Below are positions 1 to 11,720 of a stretch of DNA of 64,000 nt, piece by piece. The notes under the pieces are model-generated. The model was not told the DNA's origin and ran no database searches. It worked only from the letters and a program-made list of their open reading frames with translations. Both the position numbers and the translations under genes were made by a program. The first letter of the stretch is position 1; each line of letters begins with the position of its first letter. Source of the DNA: Sipunculus nudus (Eukaryota; Annelida; Sipuncula; Golfingiida; Sipunculidae); NCBI GenBank assembly GCA_026874595.1, contig CM049313.1, forward strand, positions 13,019,508 to 13,083,507, written 5' to 3'.

Positions 1-3000
1 CCAGTAACAAAACAAGACATTTTTCCGCTTGTGTTGAGCACGTGAAACCGGAAGTAGCAAAAATGTGCCAAACCTGGCCCCCCAGCACGTCCAAAAAACA
101 CATTATAGGTAAGTTTATTTTAGAACCATGTTAAAGAGAAAATGTGACATACGCGTGCATCTCCAACATGTTTACCTAATAAAAGAACATTTTTGAATGT
201 CGACATAATACTGAATTATATTTTAATTTTCTACAAGTTGACATATGAGAATACCTTCGATGTTGTACCAATCTGTAAATTAGTATACATTCAACTCTAA
301 CTCTAACTTTTGTAAACACACTGCAGTTGCTTCCATTGGATACATCGTTAATTTATCTAGATACTTAATACTCTTTGTGACAAAAAAGATTAATTGCTGG
401 TTGATTACTAACAAGATCAGTGTAATCACAGACCCGTGGGCTGGATCCCCAGGTTGTTGTTGTCGGGATAGCCATTGTGCCCTTATGAATTTTATATACC
501 ATGGATGGTATGTGAGAAATCGATTGGGAAAAGCAAAACAATATCCATGGACGGCCACCCACCAGACATTGCGTGGGTGTCTGACGTTGACTTACTACCT
601 AGATCCATACCCTGGGGACATGCCGCCATAAAGTATTGACCGTTTTGTCGTCTTTGTAAGATGCGGCTCGGGTCTCTCTAATCATTGGCAATCGCTTGCA
701 GTGCCCGGGAAAACACTTTTCGTGTGTTACTGTGAATAAAAGCCACCGGTTTCTTTTCCTGTGAAGTAGCCTTCTGGCCGGCCCGGGCCTGGGAGCCCCG
801 GCTAGAATGCTTATTTGTTAATGGTTTGCTGGTGATAAATTGCGAACGAAGGTGGCATATTCAAAAACTAGCTTCCCCTCGACATGGTCTTTTTGTCGAA
901 ATCGCCTTCCTGATGAATCCAGGGGCCTTGCCTGCAGTCGCCGGTTTCCGGTTGTGGACTGTCAGTTCACATGTAACCAGTAATAAGCCTCGCTTTCAGA
1001 ATTGTTATACAATCTGTGTTTTATCCTTGGCATCGCAATTACAGCTGCTGCTCTCGGGAATGACAGCTTGCATGTTTTCTTGCCGTGTATGTATCTGTCA
1101 GTCCTTTTGCTCTCGCCTTTAAACAACAGCTTTATACTTTTGATAAAAAGCGTCACTCTGCTTTTTCTCTAATCCGAATGAATATATGATTTTTGTCCAA
1201 TACAGATGCTTTCTTATTGTTGAATATTCCTGAATATTGGTCCGGAACGGCAGATTCAGTTCTTTATCAATCCTATGAAAATGGATTGGCCGCGTATTCA
1301 GTTCATAATTTTTGTCTCTAGTTAAGAAGATTGTGAAAGTTTTAGCTGACATCTGAAATAAAAGTTAGCCAAGGCCCTCTTGAGAAAATTTGATTTTTTA
1401 TTTTATAAATTACATTCACATATTTTCCCTGTCTTGAACAAGTTGGAGGGACACCAACATTTTGTTACATAACCCGTCGTTAGAAACCCTTTATTGCAAA
1501 TTTTATAAGTATATTTGTGAATTAGTTTGTTCTCATGAATGGTACTCTTTTTCAGATGAAGATGGGTTTGTAGGAGAGGAGGTAGAAGATCCTGTCTTTG
1601 ATGAAGATAACAGCACAAAGTAAGTGTTCAAACACAATGTCACCAGAGACTTGGTACAGTCTACATCAATGCAACGGACGACGTGCTTCTATTGATACTT
1701 AGTACTACTGTAAATTTTCAGAAACATAACTGTTTTGCATTCTGGTCCAGTTTATTTGTACAATATTTAACTCTAATCACCTTAATGTATTTTAAATGAG
1801 AGGTAAGTTTAATATAATCTCTGTGGTGCCACGAATCCACGGTTTATAATATTTTTGACCAATGGGCTGGCCTCTGACGGACAAGAGGTAATTAAATAAA
1901 CATAAAATTAAAGAAAAAAAACACTTAAAACCCAGATGATATATAATCATAATGATATATACATGTACCCTTTCAGAATTTTGCATATGATGTGGTTATT
2001 TTGAGTGAATGATAAAAACGACCATTTTCCATGTCGACTTGAGCACCATAATTTGTATGTTTTTAAATATCAGATATGTTTCTACTTTTTTGTGTAATTA
2101 AAATTCGTTATTTTTTCAACATTTCATTCATTATTTTCAGAAAATTGGAATCCGAATCAGACAATTCACGCCATCTACCGGAATGCCTAGGAGAATGTAG
2201 TATTTCATACTCAGCCCTGCAGTTCGGTGACTGCATAAAAGTGGGTAGATCGCATAGTATATACAGGTAAATATCGTTTCGTAATTATTCAATTGTTTGG
2301 AATTATTTTGTGAATCAATATTGTTTCATTGGTACATTGTATTTGCCAGTTTTATTAAAGCATGTTTAGTTAGACTATAACGAATGAAGAACTGTTCCAA
2401 CCATTTCTTCAAATTTTGTGAAATGGCAATTATGAAGCGCTTTTAGCAAAACATAAAAACATCATTAAAAATAATTTATTCTTCAGTCATGACAATCATT
2501 AACTCTTCTCTTTCTTTCAGGGGTAACTGGCATGGCGATGTGGTCATTCATTCTTATCACGACATCCCAGAAGAGGACACAACCGCTTTCTGGCAGGAAG
2601 TATCCAAACTGAGCATGATCAGACATGAGAACGTGGCTCTGTTCATGGGGGCGTGTATAGAGCCGCCACACCTGGCCGTCGTTACGAGGTAGATACCGCC
2701 ATCTAGAGTTATGTTCATAAATTAAAAATCCATCTCTGGTCAACGGCTCTTACTGTATTTTATCTTAAAGGGCGACTTTTAAATTTTAAAGGTGCATTTT
2801 ATGTCAGGTAATTTTTCCGTGTCTCCATACCTATATATATCTAAACAAACTCCTATACTGATGTAAGATATCCTAATTTTTCACATTTACCATGCATTTT
2901 AATGCATAAGCAGTGCTAGTCTGAATATTTATTTGTTAATTGTATTTCTGCAGTATTACTCGCTTTGCTTAACCGCATGTACGAAATGTTTTATTTCCAC

Positions 3001-6000
3001 ATTTTTACGTTAACAGCGTACAGAAAGGAGTCGCGTTGTATGAACAGCTACACATCAAAGCAGACAAACTAAACCTCCACACTAAGGTCCATATTGCCCG
3101 CCAGGTGGCGCAGGGTCTCGGTTACTTGCATGCCAAAGGGATGCTGGCTCGTACGCTTCACTCAAAGAACATCATCCTGGAGTCAAAGGTCAAGTTGTGT
3201 CTCATGGACAACAGTATAGTCGAACGACGACACGAGCGGTCAGTACCACCATCATGTTCTATACGCTAACTATATCCTGTTTTGCCATCTTTAATTGCGT
3301 GCTTATTTTGTTGTCATAGTAAAAGCAGAATAGTGCCAAACTATTCCATGAGTGCACGTGACCGCTTAGGTCGAAGTAATGTCAAACCTGACTCGAGGCA
3401 AATAGGCTGTAATTGCAGTTCATGTGTTATTCTCATCGTGTTTGGTTATCAGTTCTGTTTATTTTCACATCAAACTATAATTAATTTAGATTTCTTTTTT
3501 TTTTAATTTATTCTGATTCCTGGGCCACACTTCTTTATAAGAGGCCCTGTAACAAGGATAGAAACGTCACAGCTGTAATATTGAGCTGCTCGATGTGCAA
3601 ATCGAATTTTAAGTATTCCTGGGCCACACTTCTTTATAAGAGGCCCTGTAACAAGGAGAGAAACGTCACAGCTGTAATATTGAGCTGCTCGATGTGCAAA
3701 TCGAATTTTAAGTATTAATTTGCAATTCATAATTGAACGTTTAAAACGTTGTACGAAATCTCCCATGGTTTAGCCCTTTACCCATCAGTTAGATCAGCTT
3801 ACGAATTCATAAATAAACATTTTAATTACAGACATGATCGTGGATGCGTGTCCAGAGGATCCCTTGCGTATTGGGCTCCCGAGTTGTTGCGAGGCATGAA
3901 AGTAGCGCCACCTGCCATCAAGTGTGAAAAGCCACACACGCAGTCAACTGACGTGTTTGCTTTTGGGTAAGTGACGTCAGTTCCTTTGAGCATGCGCAGA
4001 CTTGTTCGTCGTAAGAGATGGAAGGCCATAGTGATGTTTCAGTTACGATGGAGTTAAATATGTGTGACTATTATGGCAGTGAACTCATTTCCGTTTATAG
4101 AGACATTCGATTAACTGAGTAGTATAATTAAAATAGAAAGTAGAGGAAGAAAAGTATTTCATAATAGGAAAGGGCCTCCTCATAGACTTAACACTATACG
4201 ATTCACACAGATTCACAGGGGCTGTGTTGTAGGTGACAGGTTAATTGCAGTTTAGCAGTTAAATAACTTCATGAAATAAATAACTTCATAATTTTTTATC
4301 AGTGTTTCTAGCTCTAGAACAACACGATATCATTTACATGGACTAACTGAAAGTGTTTAACTCTAGAACAATGTAAAGTCATTTACGTTAATTTGTGAAC
4401 AGTGTTTCTGATTCTAGAACAATAAGAATCAACATATTAAATGAGATAAGACGGAAAAAAGCTTGATTTAGTGTGTATTTTAGTCCATTTTTATGTACTG
4501 GAAATCTTTACATTTCGGTTTTTCGCTGCATTTCAGGACGCTGCTGTATGAACTGCTTTGTGGTGCGTTTCCGTTCCACGGTTTGCCGCCAGAGGTCCTT
4601 GTCTACCGGACTGCCGTGGGTCAGCGTCAGTCTCTCCGGCACATCAAGTGTAACACCATTCTTAAGGTAGGGGGACCGCAATCTTTAGTTTTTGAGGAAG
4701 ATAAATTGAGTTTAAATAAATGTTCACTTTTTAATTTTCTTTGGTAAATTTTCTTTTGTCTTTTATATCACGTTATGCAGGGTTATTGAGTAATTTTAAA
4801 GTAGCTGTAATGGATTGTATAGTACTGGGAGTTGTCTGTTCAGCTTACCTGAAGAAGTTACAACAGTTTCACTTAGGTCATAGTCGTTACTAATTGTTAG
4901 TTTCATTAAATTCTGGATAACATCCTGTCTGTATATATTTTTGTTATATTAAGTAAAGAATTACTTTTTATCATATTGATAAGAAAGATTAAGAAAACAA
5001 TTATTTTTAACGTTATTCTCTTGAATTTCGAAGAAGCTTAACTATTGTGAAAATATTTAACATAAAAGTAAAAAGAATAAAAATCCAGCACGCTTAGGGA
5101 CTGAAAATAAAATTTAAGTATATGCCCTGTAAATGACCATAAGTGTGACTGTAATTGCAGGAGCTGATTGAGACATGCTGGAGACATGATGAGGGAAAGC
5201 GACCCAGTGCCTCTGATATCAGCATGAGCCTTCAACAACATGTAAGTACAAACATGCCCTATAGGGAGCGCTGTCTGTTGCATGAGGATGAAGGTAACCA
5301 TGCAATATGAATGATAGGTGTTATTAAGCATTCTAGATGTTACATGTATGGGGTTAGGAATAACATAGAAGTGGTTAGCTGTAGTTAGGACACTCACTCA
5401 GAGGCGGATTCCTTAAAAAATATGGGAAATTTAATAAAGTATGCTTTCTACCGAAAAGTATCGTTGGATTTTGCATATTGTACCTTTTTCTACTCCATAC
5501 TTCTGCATGCAAGAAATAGGTATGAAGTCTATTGGTTTCTGTACACATGTTGACCTTTGCTAGGCTGTTAAGCCCTCGTTTCCTTTGATATTGTATCTAC
5601 CTCTGTCACTAACGTTAATCCCAGAGTTTCTGTGCAGGCTACACAATTTTCCTCTGAGGCATTAGCATTGACAAAACTCTGAAGTGAACGTTTATTACCA
5701 CCAGGGTATATTCTACCATTTAACAAGCTGTTCTGGTTGGAAGTCTACATCTACTTATACTTGAATCATGACATTATATTGACAAATGAAAAAAATAAGG
5801 CTCTAATATCATTTAAACGTTCAGTGCCTTTTAGCAGGGCGTCATTTGGAGAATAAACCAAATTGATCATAAAACAACTTCTTCTGAGCTGTGAATGTTA
5901 TGTCACTGTGCAATAATCTTAAATACCACAATTTGTGCATTTCTTTGCTTTGCTTAATTGTCTATACAAAATGACATCGCAGGAAGGATAGTGTTATTGC

Positions 6001-6176
6001 TCTTTACAATTTCTCTCAGTATAAATGCTTGAATAATGCATCATTTACAGTTATTTTGGTGGCATTATAATGTCATGGTCATCTTTCTTTTCCAGAGTGG
6101 TCTACACAAGAGACACAGTTCGTCTGTCCCAGAAAACCTGAACCGCTCGTCCTGCTACAGTAATCCATTTTTATGA
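1..6176 (+). CDS. KSR: KSR-family (kinase suppressor of Ras) pseudokinase gene, 3' part, nine exons
   Basis: Spliced coding sequence: (<3)..108, 1556..1619, 2141..2266, 2521..2688, 3017..3238, 3832..3966, 4537..4666, 5161..5241, 6096..6176. All introns are GT-AG and every phase joins, giving about 370 residues ending in TGA. KSR proteins scaffold RAF, MEK and ERK at the membrane and allosterically activate RAF. The family call rests on RHENVALFMGACIEPPHLA, GLGYLHAKG, SKN, WAPELL and DVFAFGTLLYEL, all in KSR order and spacing; RAF has a different sequence at the first of these. Catalytic motifs are badly eroded: the VAIK lysine is His, HRD reads ART, the following Lys is His, and DFG reads DNS, although the alpha-C Glu (FWQEV) remains. 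The protein ends with a short tail containing RHSSSVP, a possible 14-3-3 site by analogy with RAF/KSR tails. The N-terminal CA1-CA4 part, including the C1 zinc finger, would lie off the left edge. A divergent KSR paralogue is as likely as the single-copy orthologue. Confidence 0.85.
3..108 (+). CDS. KSR: KSR-like exon, left-most visible (linker before kinase domain)
   Basis: The frame is open from the window edge to a clean donor (ATAG|GTAAGT). The single leftover base joins the next exon to make GAT (Asp), so the phase fits. It encodes a polar stretch with TWPPSTSKK, suited to the Ser/Thr/Pro-rich linker that precedes the kinase domain in KSR proteins. There is no domain motif of its own. 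The true acceptor may lie left of the window or at the CAG near base 4. The call rests on splice phase and position rather than homology. Confidence 0.5.
109..1555 (+). other. KSR-like gene intron (1.4 kb)
   Basis: It runs from GTAAGT at 109 to a pyrimidine-rich acceptor (TTTTTCAG) ending at 1555. Short open frames inside show no recognisable protein. A moderately GC-rich stretch around 660-960 stands out against the AT-rich surroundings but has no family signature that I recognise. Confidence 0.6.
1556..1619 (+). CDS. KSR: KSR-like exon encoding acidic linker
   Basis: This 64-nt exon lies between TTTTTCAG and GTAAGT. It reads DEDGFVGEEVEDPVFDEDNST, a strongly acidic segment. Human KSR proteins also have an acidic run just before the kinase domain, so position and composition agree. 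Phase in is 1 (completes Asp) and phase out is 2 (completes Lys in the next exon). Confidence 0.7.
2141..2266 (+). CDS. KSR: KSR-like exon: kinase N-lobe start and degenerate glycine loop
   Basis: Acceptor TTATTTTCAG, donor CAG|GTAAAT. The exon ends in LQFGDCIKVGRSHSIYR, which lines up with the beta1/glycine-rich loop of KSR kinase domains. The GxGxxG pattern is lost: only the VGRS part keeps a glycine, and Ser/His replace the later loop residues. ATP phosphate anchoring by this loop is therefore doubtful. Confidence 0.8.
2521..2688 (+). CDS. KSR: KSR-like exon: beta2-beta5 with family signature
   Basis: It encodes GNWHGDVVIHSYHDI, then FWQEVSKLSMIRHENV, then ALFMGACIEPPHLAVVT. WHG(E/D)V(A/V)I and the RHEN...LFMGAC..PPHLA block are diagnostic of KSR rather than RAF or MLK. 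The ATP-binding lysine position (VAIK; Arg in vertebrate KSR) is His here. The alpha-C Glu is present. Acceptor CTTTCTTTCAG, donor GAG|GTAGAT. Confidence 0.9.
3017..3238 (+). CDS. KSR: KSR-like exon: alpha-D to activation-segment start, HRD and DFG lost
   Basis: Acceptor GTTAACAG, donor GCG|GTCAGT. It starts SVQKGVALYEQL, collinear with the KSR hinge and alpha-D, then gives QVAQGLGYLHAKGML, then ARTLHSKNI where kinases have HRDLKxxN, and CLMDNS where they have DFG. The catalytic Asp is Thr and the catalytic-loop Lys is His. The metal-binding Asn and the DFG Asp survive. Vertebrate KSRs usually keep HKDLKSKN and DFG, so this copy is more degenerate than usual. Confidence 0.9.
3517..3714. repeat. 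99-bp tandem duplication in KSR-like intron
   Basis: Two adjacent copies at about 3517-3615 and 3616-3714 start at tcctgggccacacttc and differ at about one base (ggatag/ggagag). Both lie inside the intron between exons 5 and 6, so splicing should be unaffected. The near identity implies a recent event. Confidence 0.95.
3832..3966 (+). CDS. KSR: KSR-like exon: activation segment and APE motif
   Basis: Acceptor TTTAATTACAG, donor TGG|GTAAGT. It encodes SRGSLAYWAPELLRG, then STDVFAFG. The WAPE motif matches the KSR (C/W)xLAPE region and DVFAFG matches the alpha-F start (DVYAFG in vertebrate KSR). Between them lies MKVAPPAIKCEKPHTQ, corresponding in position to the KSR insert after APE. Confidence 0.88.
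4537..4666 (+). CDS. KSR: KSR-like exon: C-lobe alpha-F to alpha-G
   Basis: Acceptor GCATTTCAG, donor AAG|GTAGGG. The joined frame gives GTLLYELLCGAFPFHGLPPE, the usual alpha-F/alpha-G stretch of RAF/KSR/tyrosine-kinase-like kinases, and ends in phase 0. This exon starts the second half of the C-lobe. Confidence 0.88.
5161..5241 (+). CDS. KSR: KSR-like exon: CW...RPS motif of alpha-H/alpha-I
   Basis: This 81-nt phase 0-0 exon encodes ELIETCWRHDEGKRPSAS. The CW(x)6-7RP pattern is the conserved kinase subdomain XI, with the structural Arg present. Acceptor TAATTGCAG, donor CAT|GTAAGT. Confidence 0.88.
5242..6095 (+). other. Last intron of KSR-like gene
   Basis: It runs from GTAAGT to TTTCTTTTCCAG. 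A 119-codon minus-strand open frame crosses the preceding exon, but it is antisense to coding DNA and has no recognisable protein signature. Confidence 0.6.
6096..6176 (+). CDS. KSR: KSR-like terminal exon and stop
   Basis: It encodes 26 residues then TGA, including KRHSSSVPENLNRSS. KSR and RAF tails contain a 14-3-3 serine in a basic context; here Arg sits at -4 and Pro at +2 of the last serine, which is mode-II-like. That site is inference. The exon is in phase 0 with its neighbour. Confidence 0.8.
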   Translation, partial: SGLHKRHSSSVPENLNRSSCYSNPFL

Positions 6177-6650
6177 CAACAAACAGGACATCTCCAAGAA
6201 TCCCCACACCCGCCAGGATACCTGTCAGTTTGACTGTAGGTTGACGCAAGTCACGTGAACAAGTCAGCTGACCAGGAGCCACCTCATGACGTAGTTGTAG
6301 GTCTACACTTAAGCGACGCCTGGCGGGAGGCTTACATACAGCATAATGCGTCCACTTGAGACGTGATGCACAGGAGAAATCTCCAAGGTACGCAGAACGC
6401 GAGGTGTAGTCGGACGCTGCGACGTCTTCCCATCAGATGTGAATTCAAAACATCAGTCTGGTTAAAGAAGTAGGAATCTCTTACTTTCACTTAGTGAAAA
6501 GAACAGTCAACAGACCGCTTGTGTGAAGCTTAAGTCATCTCTAGACGATAAGGATTGCGGGAATGTAAAGGCCAAAACTTTGTCCAGCAATAACTATCGT
6601 AGAGCAAGCTAATAGGGGTATTATAAATAAATTTGACATCCAGATGGTTT
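6177..6650 (+). other. Probable 3' UTR of KSR-like gene
   Basis: Non-coding sequence follows the TGA. The first canonical AATAAA is at about 6626-6631, so a poly(A) site shortly after is plausible. No transcript evidence is available. Confidence 0.45.
6626..6631 (+). terminator. Candidate polyadenylation signal AATAAA
   Basis: This is the first AATAAA downstream of the KSR-like stop, about 450 bases into the presumed 3' UTR. Other AT-rich candidates lie further on (about 7765), so the site actually used is uncertain. Confidence 0.4.
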
Positions 6651-6964
6651 AGTGAGCACGTCATAAACAATAAGTGCTTACCAGCTTACCCGCTTATTAG
6701 ACCGTAACATGGTTTAGTTTCACATTGGTCTAGGACAGATATGACGTAATAATCGTTACCATATTGACTCCACTGACAACAAACATTCCAGTTATTACTG
6801 AATTGCATTTTCAGCAAACAAAGTATAATTCCAGAGAGGTTTCCCGTGCTACTGTCATTTAAGTACCGGTTCATCCACTCCAGTTCTGTTTTGATCGAGT
6901 TCCGGCAGCACGGAGTGCTTCTTGCCATCACTTATCTGTGATACAATTCTTCCTGCAAATGGAT

Positions 6965-7150
6965 TCATTCACAAACGTTCCGCATTTCAGTATCTTTCAT
7001 AAACGCAAAATGCGTCGTTAGTGAAGAATCCTTACAAACGTTCGTCAATTCTGTATGTTTCTGTAAGTGCGCTGAGGATGGTGAAAGAGACTCACAAACG
7101 TTCGTGAAGTCTGTGTTTCATAAACTTGAAGTTGGCCGATGACTGTGAAG
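6965..7150. repeat. Short imperfect tandem repeat (about 60 bp, three copies)
   Basis: The phrase cacaaacgtt / tacaaacgttcgt recurs about every 60 bases, each time followed by a similar 'tctgt..tttc' stretch. The copies are well diverged. Nothing suggests function. Confidence 0.5.
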
Positions 7151-7703
7151 AATCCGCACAATGTCACTGTCGGTCACGTTTGGACTTACATAGGTGAACC
7201 ACAGTACGTTAGCTCCAAAACGACAGACTTGCCTTTGTTTTTAAAAGAAACTGGAAGTTATGTTATCTAATACGCATGTGCTTGTTTCATTTTGTGAAAA
7301 CTGTGATTTGTTTGCAAAACAAAAACTGTCCTTGAGCACAATATGCAGATGGCTCAGGGGTATGTATTCTGCCAACAGTCTTCATGTCTTCTTTTATCTG
7401 CATATAATTGCCAGAAGGGACCAATGGGAGCCATCATTTCCATATTTGGATTCCCCAAATATGATATTGGTTAGGTCATGAATATTCATTGATCAATGTG
7501 GTTGTGATGAGACATTCGCTGTGAATAGAAAAAGTGTACGCATGATAAATTGTGAATTATTAACCAGGTGATAAAATTTGTTATTGTGAATGTTGGCTGT
7601 TTTATGGTTATAGATTCTAATGAAGGAATATTATTATTGTTTCACATGTGATTGTATGTCATGCTTGAGGGAAAACATATCATTATGAAATTTCAATGGA
7701 TAA

Positions 7704-7762
<59 letters not shown>

Positions 7763-10460
7763 AAATAAAAAATAATGGAAGATCACCTAGAGACTCCTAA
7801 CATTCGTTATTCCTTGCCTCGTAAAGGAAGATAAAAGTACAAATTTACTTCAGGAACTTGCTTTGTGAAAAGTTTAGCTTGCTATAGATAAGGATCCATA
7901 TTATTAGTACATGTCCATCCGCTTACCATGGCTGTGAGCGTAAAAAATCTCTGATTGTTACATACACTTAGAAATAATTCTAGTGGATTGAGGGGCTAAT
8001 CTTGTTAAAAATTATGATATCTCAAAGATATCCTGATGTAGATAATAGAATAGCTGTGTAATATTCCTGGATAATGTACCTGAAACTAGAAACGAGAATT
8101 ACAATAACAAAAAATTATTAAAGGGAACTGGTGCTTTTAATTTAATTACTCGGTGATTATAAATGTTGGAGTTATAGCTTGCATACTTGGTACTACGAGT
8201 GTTTTGTTGTTTATAAAAGTGCCAAGACGATGTGACTGGTGAGCTACTAGATGGCACAAGTATGGTAGTGTTTATGTATGACGTCGTATGGTAATTATGA
8301 TGTCACGACATTTAAAAAAAGGCGCTAAGATCATTGTTGAGACGAAACATGTATTTGAAACAGTTTTCCGGAAAATCAAGTTTAGTACATGGCATGTTAA
8401 TTTTTTCTTCATTTAAAACGGAAGGAACACCGTAGATAAGCAAAACCAGCATTGTTTTAATATGTTTGTTTCGGTGAGGTATTTGTTGATAAGGTTATTA
8501 TGTTTATTCCGTTTGATCAATGGTGTTAACGTGTTTTCGTTTGCCACGTCAGCTAGTCATAAGTGTTTGTAATATATCGTGTGTATTGATACCATGTACT
8601 CTGCGTCTAGACTGCATGTGCCCCTTGGGAGAAGTCTCGAGGTGTAGATGTGTTTGCTAAAACCTGTGTTCATTGTCTGCGATTCGTGCCATTTATAGAG
8701 AGACTCGGCAGACTGGTTGACCTTTTTCTCAAAACGACCGGAAATCCTCTGCTGCGAGACCGGAAATAAGCGGCAAACTTCTGCACGCGCCTTTGTACAA
8801 AATTGCATGCACATATGTTTAGTGTTGAGTTTGGACGAGGATCAGCCCTGTCCAGTCGGTCAGCAGACATGAGAGCAATAACAACCACCGTATAGACAAT
8901 GTTTAAAACATGTCTGTCTATATGAAAAGAACGGAGGCAAACCCAGGATTTTGGAAAGGAATGGGTTTACAGTTTTAACCAAGGAAATAATAACCTTAGA
9001 AAAAAGTTATAACCCCAAGAAGGCGGGGGTGGTGGTTTAACTTTTACAGGTTGGTATAAGAAAATTGCAGAAAGGTAAAAATTATTTTCTCCTGGAAAGA
9101 TGGGGTGGGTAATTCTTTAAGCAAACACTCTGTATCCTCCAATGAGGAATTCTAATCTTGAGACTGTTGGATTTTGAATAGACAAAGGCAGGTTATTTTG
9201 TTGTATTGTTGTTGATGTTGTTATATTAATGAGTTATCATCAAACTCATTGTACAGCTCCCTCTGTAAACACCAGACCATTATCCAGGTTGTATACTTGT
9301 AGTTTACGGAATAATACTATACAGATTTTTATATGCAATGCGTTTCAATGCAAAACACTTTGGAGTGTTACTTCCTATAAACTGTGGTCCATTAAGTTCA
9401 TAATGTCACATTTCAGTTGCACTATGGCACAATGTGGCACATATGTTGTAATCACTACAAAAGAGGCACATCAGCCGGGGCTGCTCTCAGCGTACCTTCT
9501 GATACACGAAGTTAATTTTAATTTGTCCAGGACCTTGTGGTATGAATAAGCTTCCCAACGGAGTGCTCCTTCGGCGTAATTGCCATAAATAGAAAAATAC
9601 TATTAAAAAAGACACATTGAGTTTTGATATATTTTAATAGAAAGGAAAGCTGCAAAGATTTCCGTTGACTCTTCATTTTCTGATATTCCACGGTGTGAAC
9701 AGGACTGATCAGCGAAAGAATATAAGTTCCTCGCCGATGACGTAATACTGGCGTTTTTTGCCTTTAGAACGGGAGAGGTAAATTCTCAACATGGCACAGA
9801 AGATATATTATAATGGGTTAGTAATAAGTAAACTAGTATTCCTCAGTGCTAGTTGTTTAACAACAGTGGTCAAACGTGTTGTCTGGTATATCATAACTAT
9901 TGTTCAGTAATAACTGGGTGTTCACTTGCTGCACATCATGTTCGTGTGATATTTAGCTTTATTTGTGTAATATGTGACTATTGTTGCGCGGATATTGATC
10001 GGTTGTGATAGGGCGGAAACGACGCAGGTCACGGGGACCTGACTGAAAGCTATTTATGTGATGAGAATGGGTAAATGCAAGTGTGTGAAAAAAATACTAT
10101 TTTTCTAAACGGACCTCCTGCTTATATGGAGGGGTATATTTTGTACAAAGGTAGAATATTTATGGAAAATAATAAATTGAAAAATTTATTCTCTATCTTT
10201 TCTTCTTGTATTTCTCTTAAAATTGTGTGATCCAGTCTGTAAAGAAATGATGTGAGTGGATTGAAAAAGTTTTTGGAATAGACCTATCAAGTGGTTTCAG
10301 AGTTGCTGTGAGTGATTAAGTTGTTACACTGTTGATGAGAGTGATCAATTGGTCACAATGGTGGTGTGAGTGATTAGTAAGGTACAAAGGTGCTGTGAGT
10401 GATCAAAGAGGTTTTAGAGTTGATTTGAGTGATCACTTGTTTCTCCGGGTCGTCAAACAA
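7150..10460. other. Intergenic DNA without recognisable genes
   Basis: AT-rich sequence with one (TA)n tract at 7706-7760. The open frames are short and have no family signature. I see no tRNA-like, splice-supported or transposase-like features. Confidence 0.6.
7706..7760. repeat. (TA)n microsatellite
   Basis: An uninterrupted dinucleotide AT run of about 55 bases. Confidence 0.97.
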
Positions 10461-10466
10461 GCTGTC

Positions 10467-11720
10467 GATCATCAGCTCAGCTGACTAAAAGTCAGCTTGG
10501 GTATGGGTATGGCGCTTTGTCCGTCGTCCCCACGGCTGTCCGTTAGCAGGGCCTTAATCGTAAGCGCTAACCCTGGAAAGTTGTTACTGAAAAACCAGGT
10601 TGGTTATTAAAATTCTCGTAGGAAACCTGAAATTAGGTCACTGCGACCTATACCCCACGATCTATGGGGCTCGTAAGTACCCCTGAGAGTAATTAATAAT
10701 TTGATACAAAACCCCAAGTATCTTGATAATTAATGACCATGGCTGGTTTTGTCAGTTCCCGAAAAGTAATGCCGGCACCTGTATTTTTGTCTATATTTTT
10801 ACGATCCTTTTTTCTGTTTATAATTGGTTTCTTCAGGTCTTAAAGACTGGTTGCGCCACCTGTATTTTTTCTATTTTTTTTTTTTCGCATTTTTCCCTTT
10901 ATTTTGAGACTGCCAAATTATGTTGATACATCCGGTTCTGAAACTATGTATGGTTACTAGGGCCCCACTTGAATAAGCGGATCCCATTTAGTAATCACCC
11001 GATGGGTCCTTCTGTTCGTCATGTACGACAAATTTGTGTCCTGATAATAACTCCAGTTTTGTTTGAGATATGGATTTCAAACTTGATTTATATATATCTC
11101 ACCTCAAACGCAAGAACTCTGTTGATTTTGGGGTCATGAGGTCAAAGGTCAATTTTAGAGGACCCACATATTTAGAAAGATTGTGGATCCATTTTAAGCC
11201 AAACTTTTCATCCTAAACCTTCATTCTTCTGATTGATTTTGGGGTCACAAGGTGAAAGGTCAAGGTCACGGGGACCATCTATCCACATATTAGTTTTCAG
11301 ATGATAACACAAGTTTGGATTGAAATATTGGTTTCACACGTGACTTATATATACCCCTAAACTAAAGTAAGAACTCTGTTGATTCCGGCACAATGAGATC
11401 AAATGTCAAAGACAAAGGACTCACATCTACGTAAGATTATAGATGTATCTTAAGCCAAATTTTTCATCGCAGACCTTCCACGTGACGCACCTGCCAATAG
11501 GGGAAGTTTCCTTTTGATTTTGGGGTCACTAGATCAAAGGTCAAGGTCACAGGGCCCATTCATTCACAAATTAGCTTATGAGTGATAACTCCAGCTGAGG
11601 TAGATAGTTTTGCTTCAAACTGATCACAGAACCCATATTTTGAAAAAGCTAATAAACATATCCCTAAAGACTAATTCAGCTTAGCGTCGAAACCCATGGG
11701 TCCCTAGGTTTTGTGAGATC
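10467..11720 (+). repeat. Mollusc-type hairpin-start dispersed repeat, single copy
   Basis: It starts with an imperfect hairpin (agctcagctgact ... agtcagct), then tttgtccgtcgtcc, then phrases such as attaggtcactgcgacct and gatacaaaa that recur at 14.6-20.9 kb, 22 kb and 49.5 kb. It ends near gcttagcgtcgaaacccatg, matching the 3' phrase of the 17.5-kb copy (ggctgagcgtcatgacccatg). No coding sequence is visible. It is probably a non-autonomous interspersed repeat. Confidence 0.7.

Noticed and set aside
826-1122. 98-codon open frame in the first visible KSR-like intron
   Set aside because: No domain, no fitting splice sites, and the flanking exons already join in phase without it.
5038-5397. 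119-codon minus-strand open frame
   Set aside because: Antisense to a well-supported KSR-like exon and lacking any family signature.
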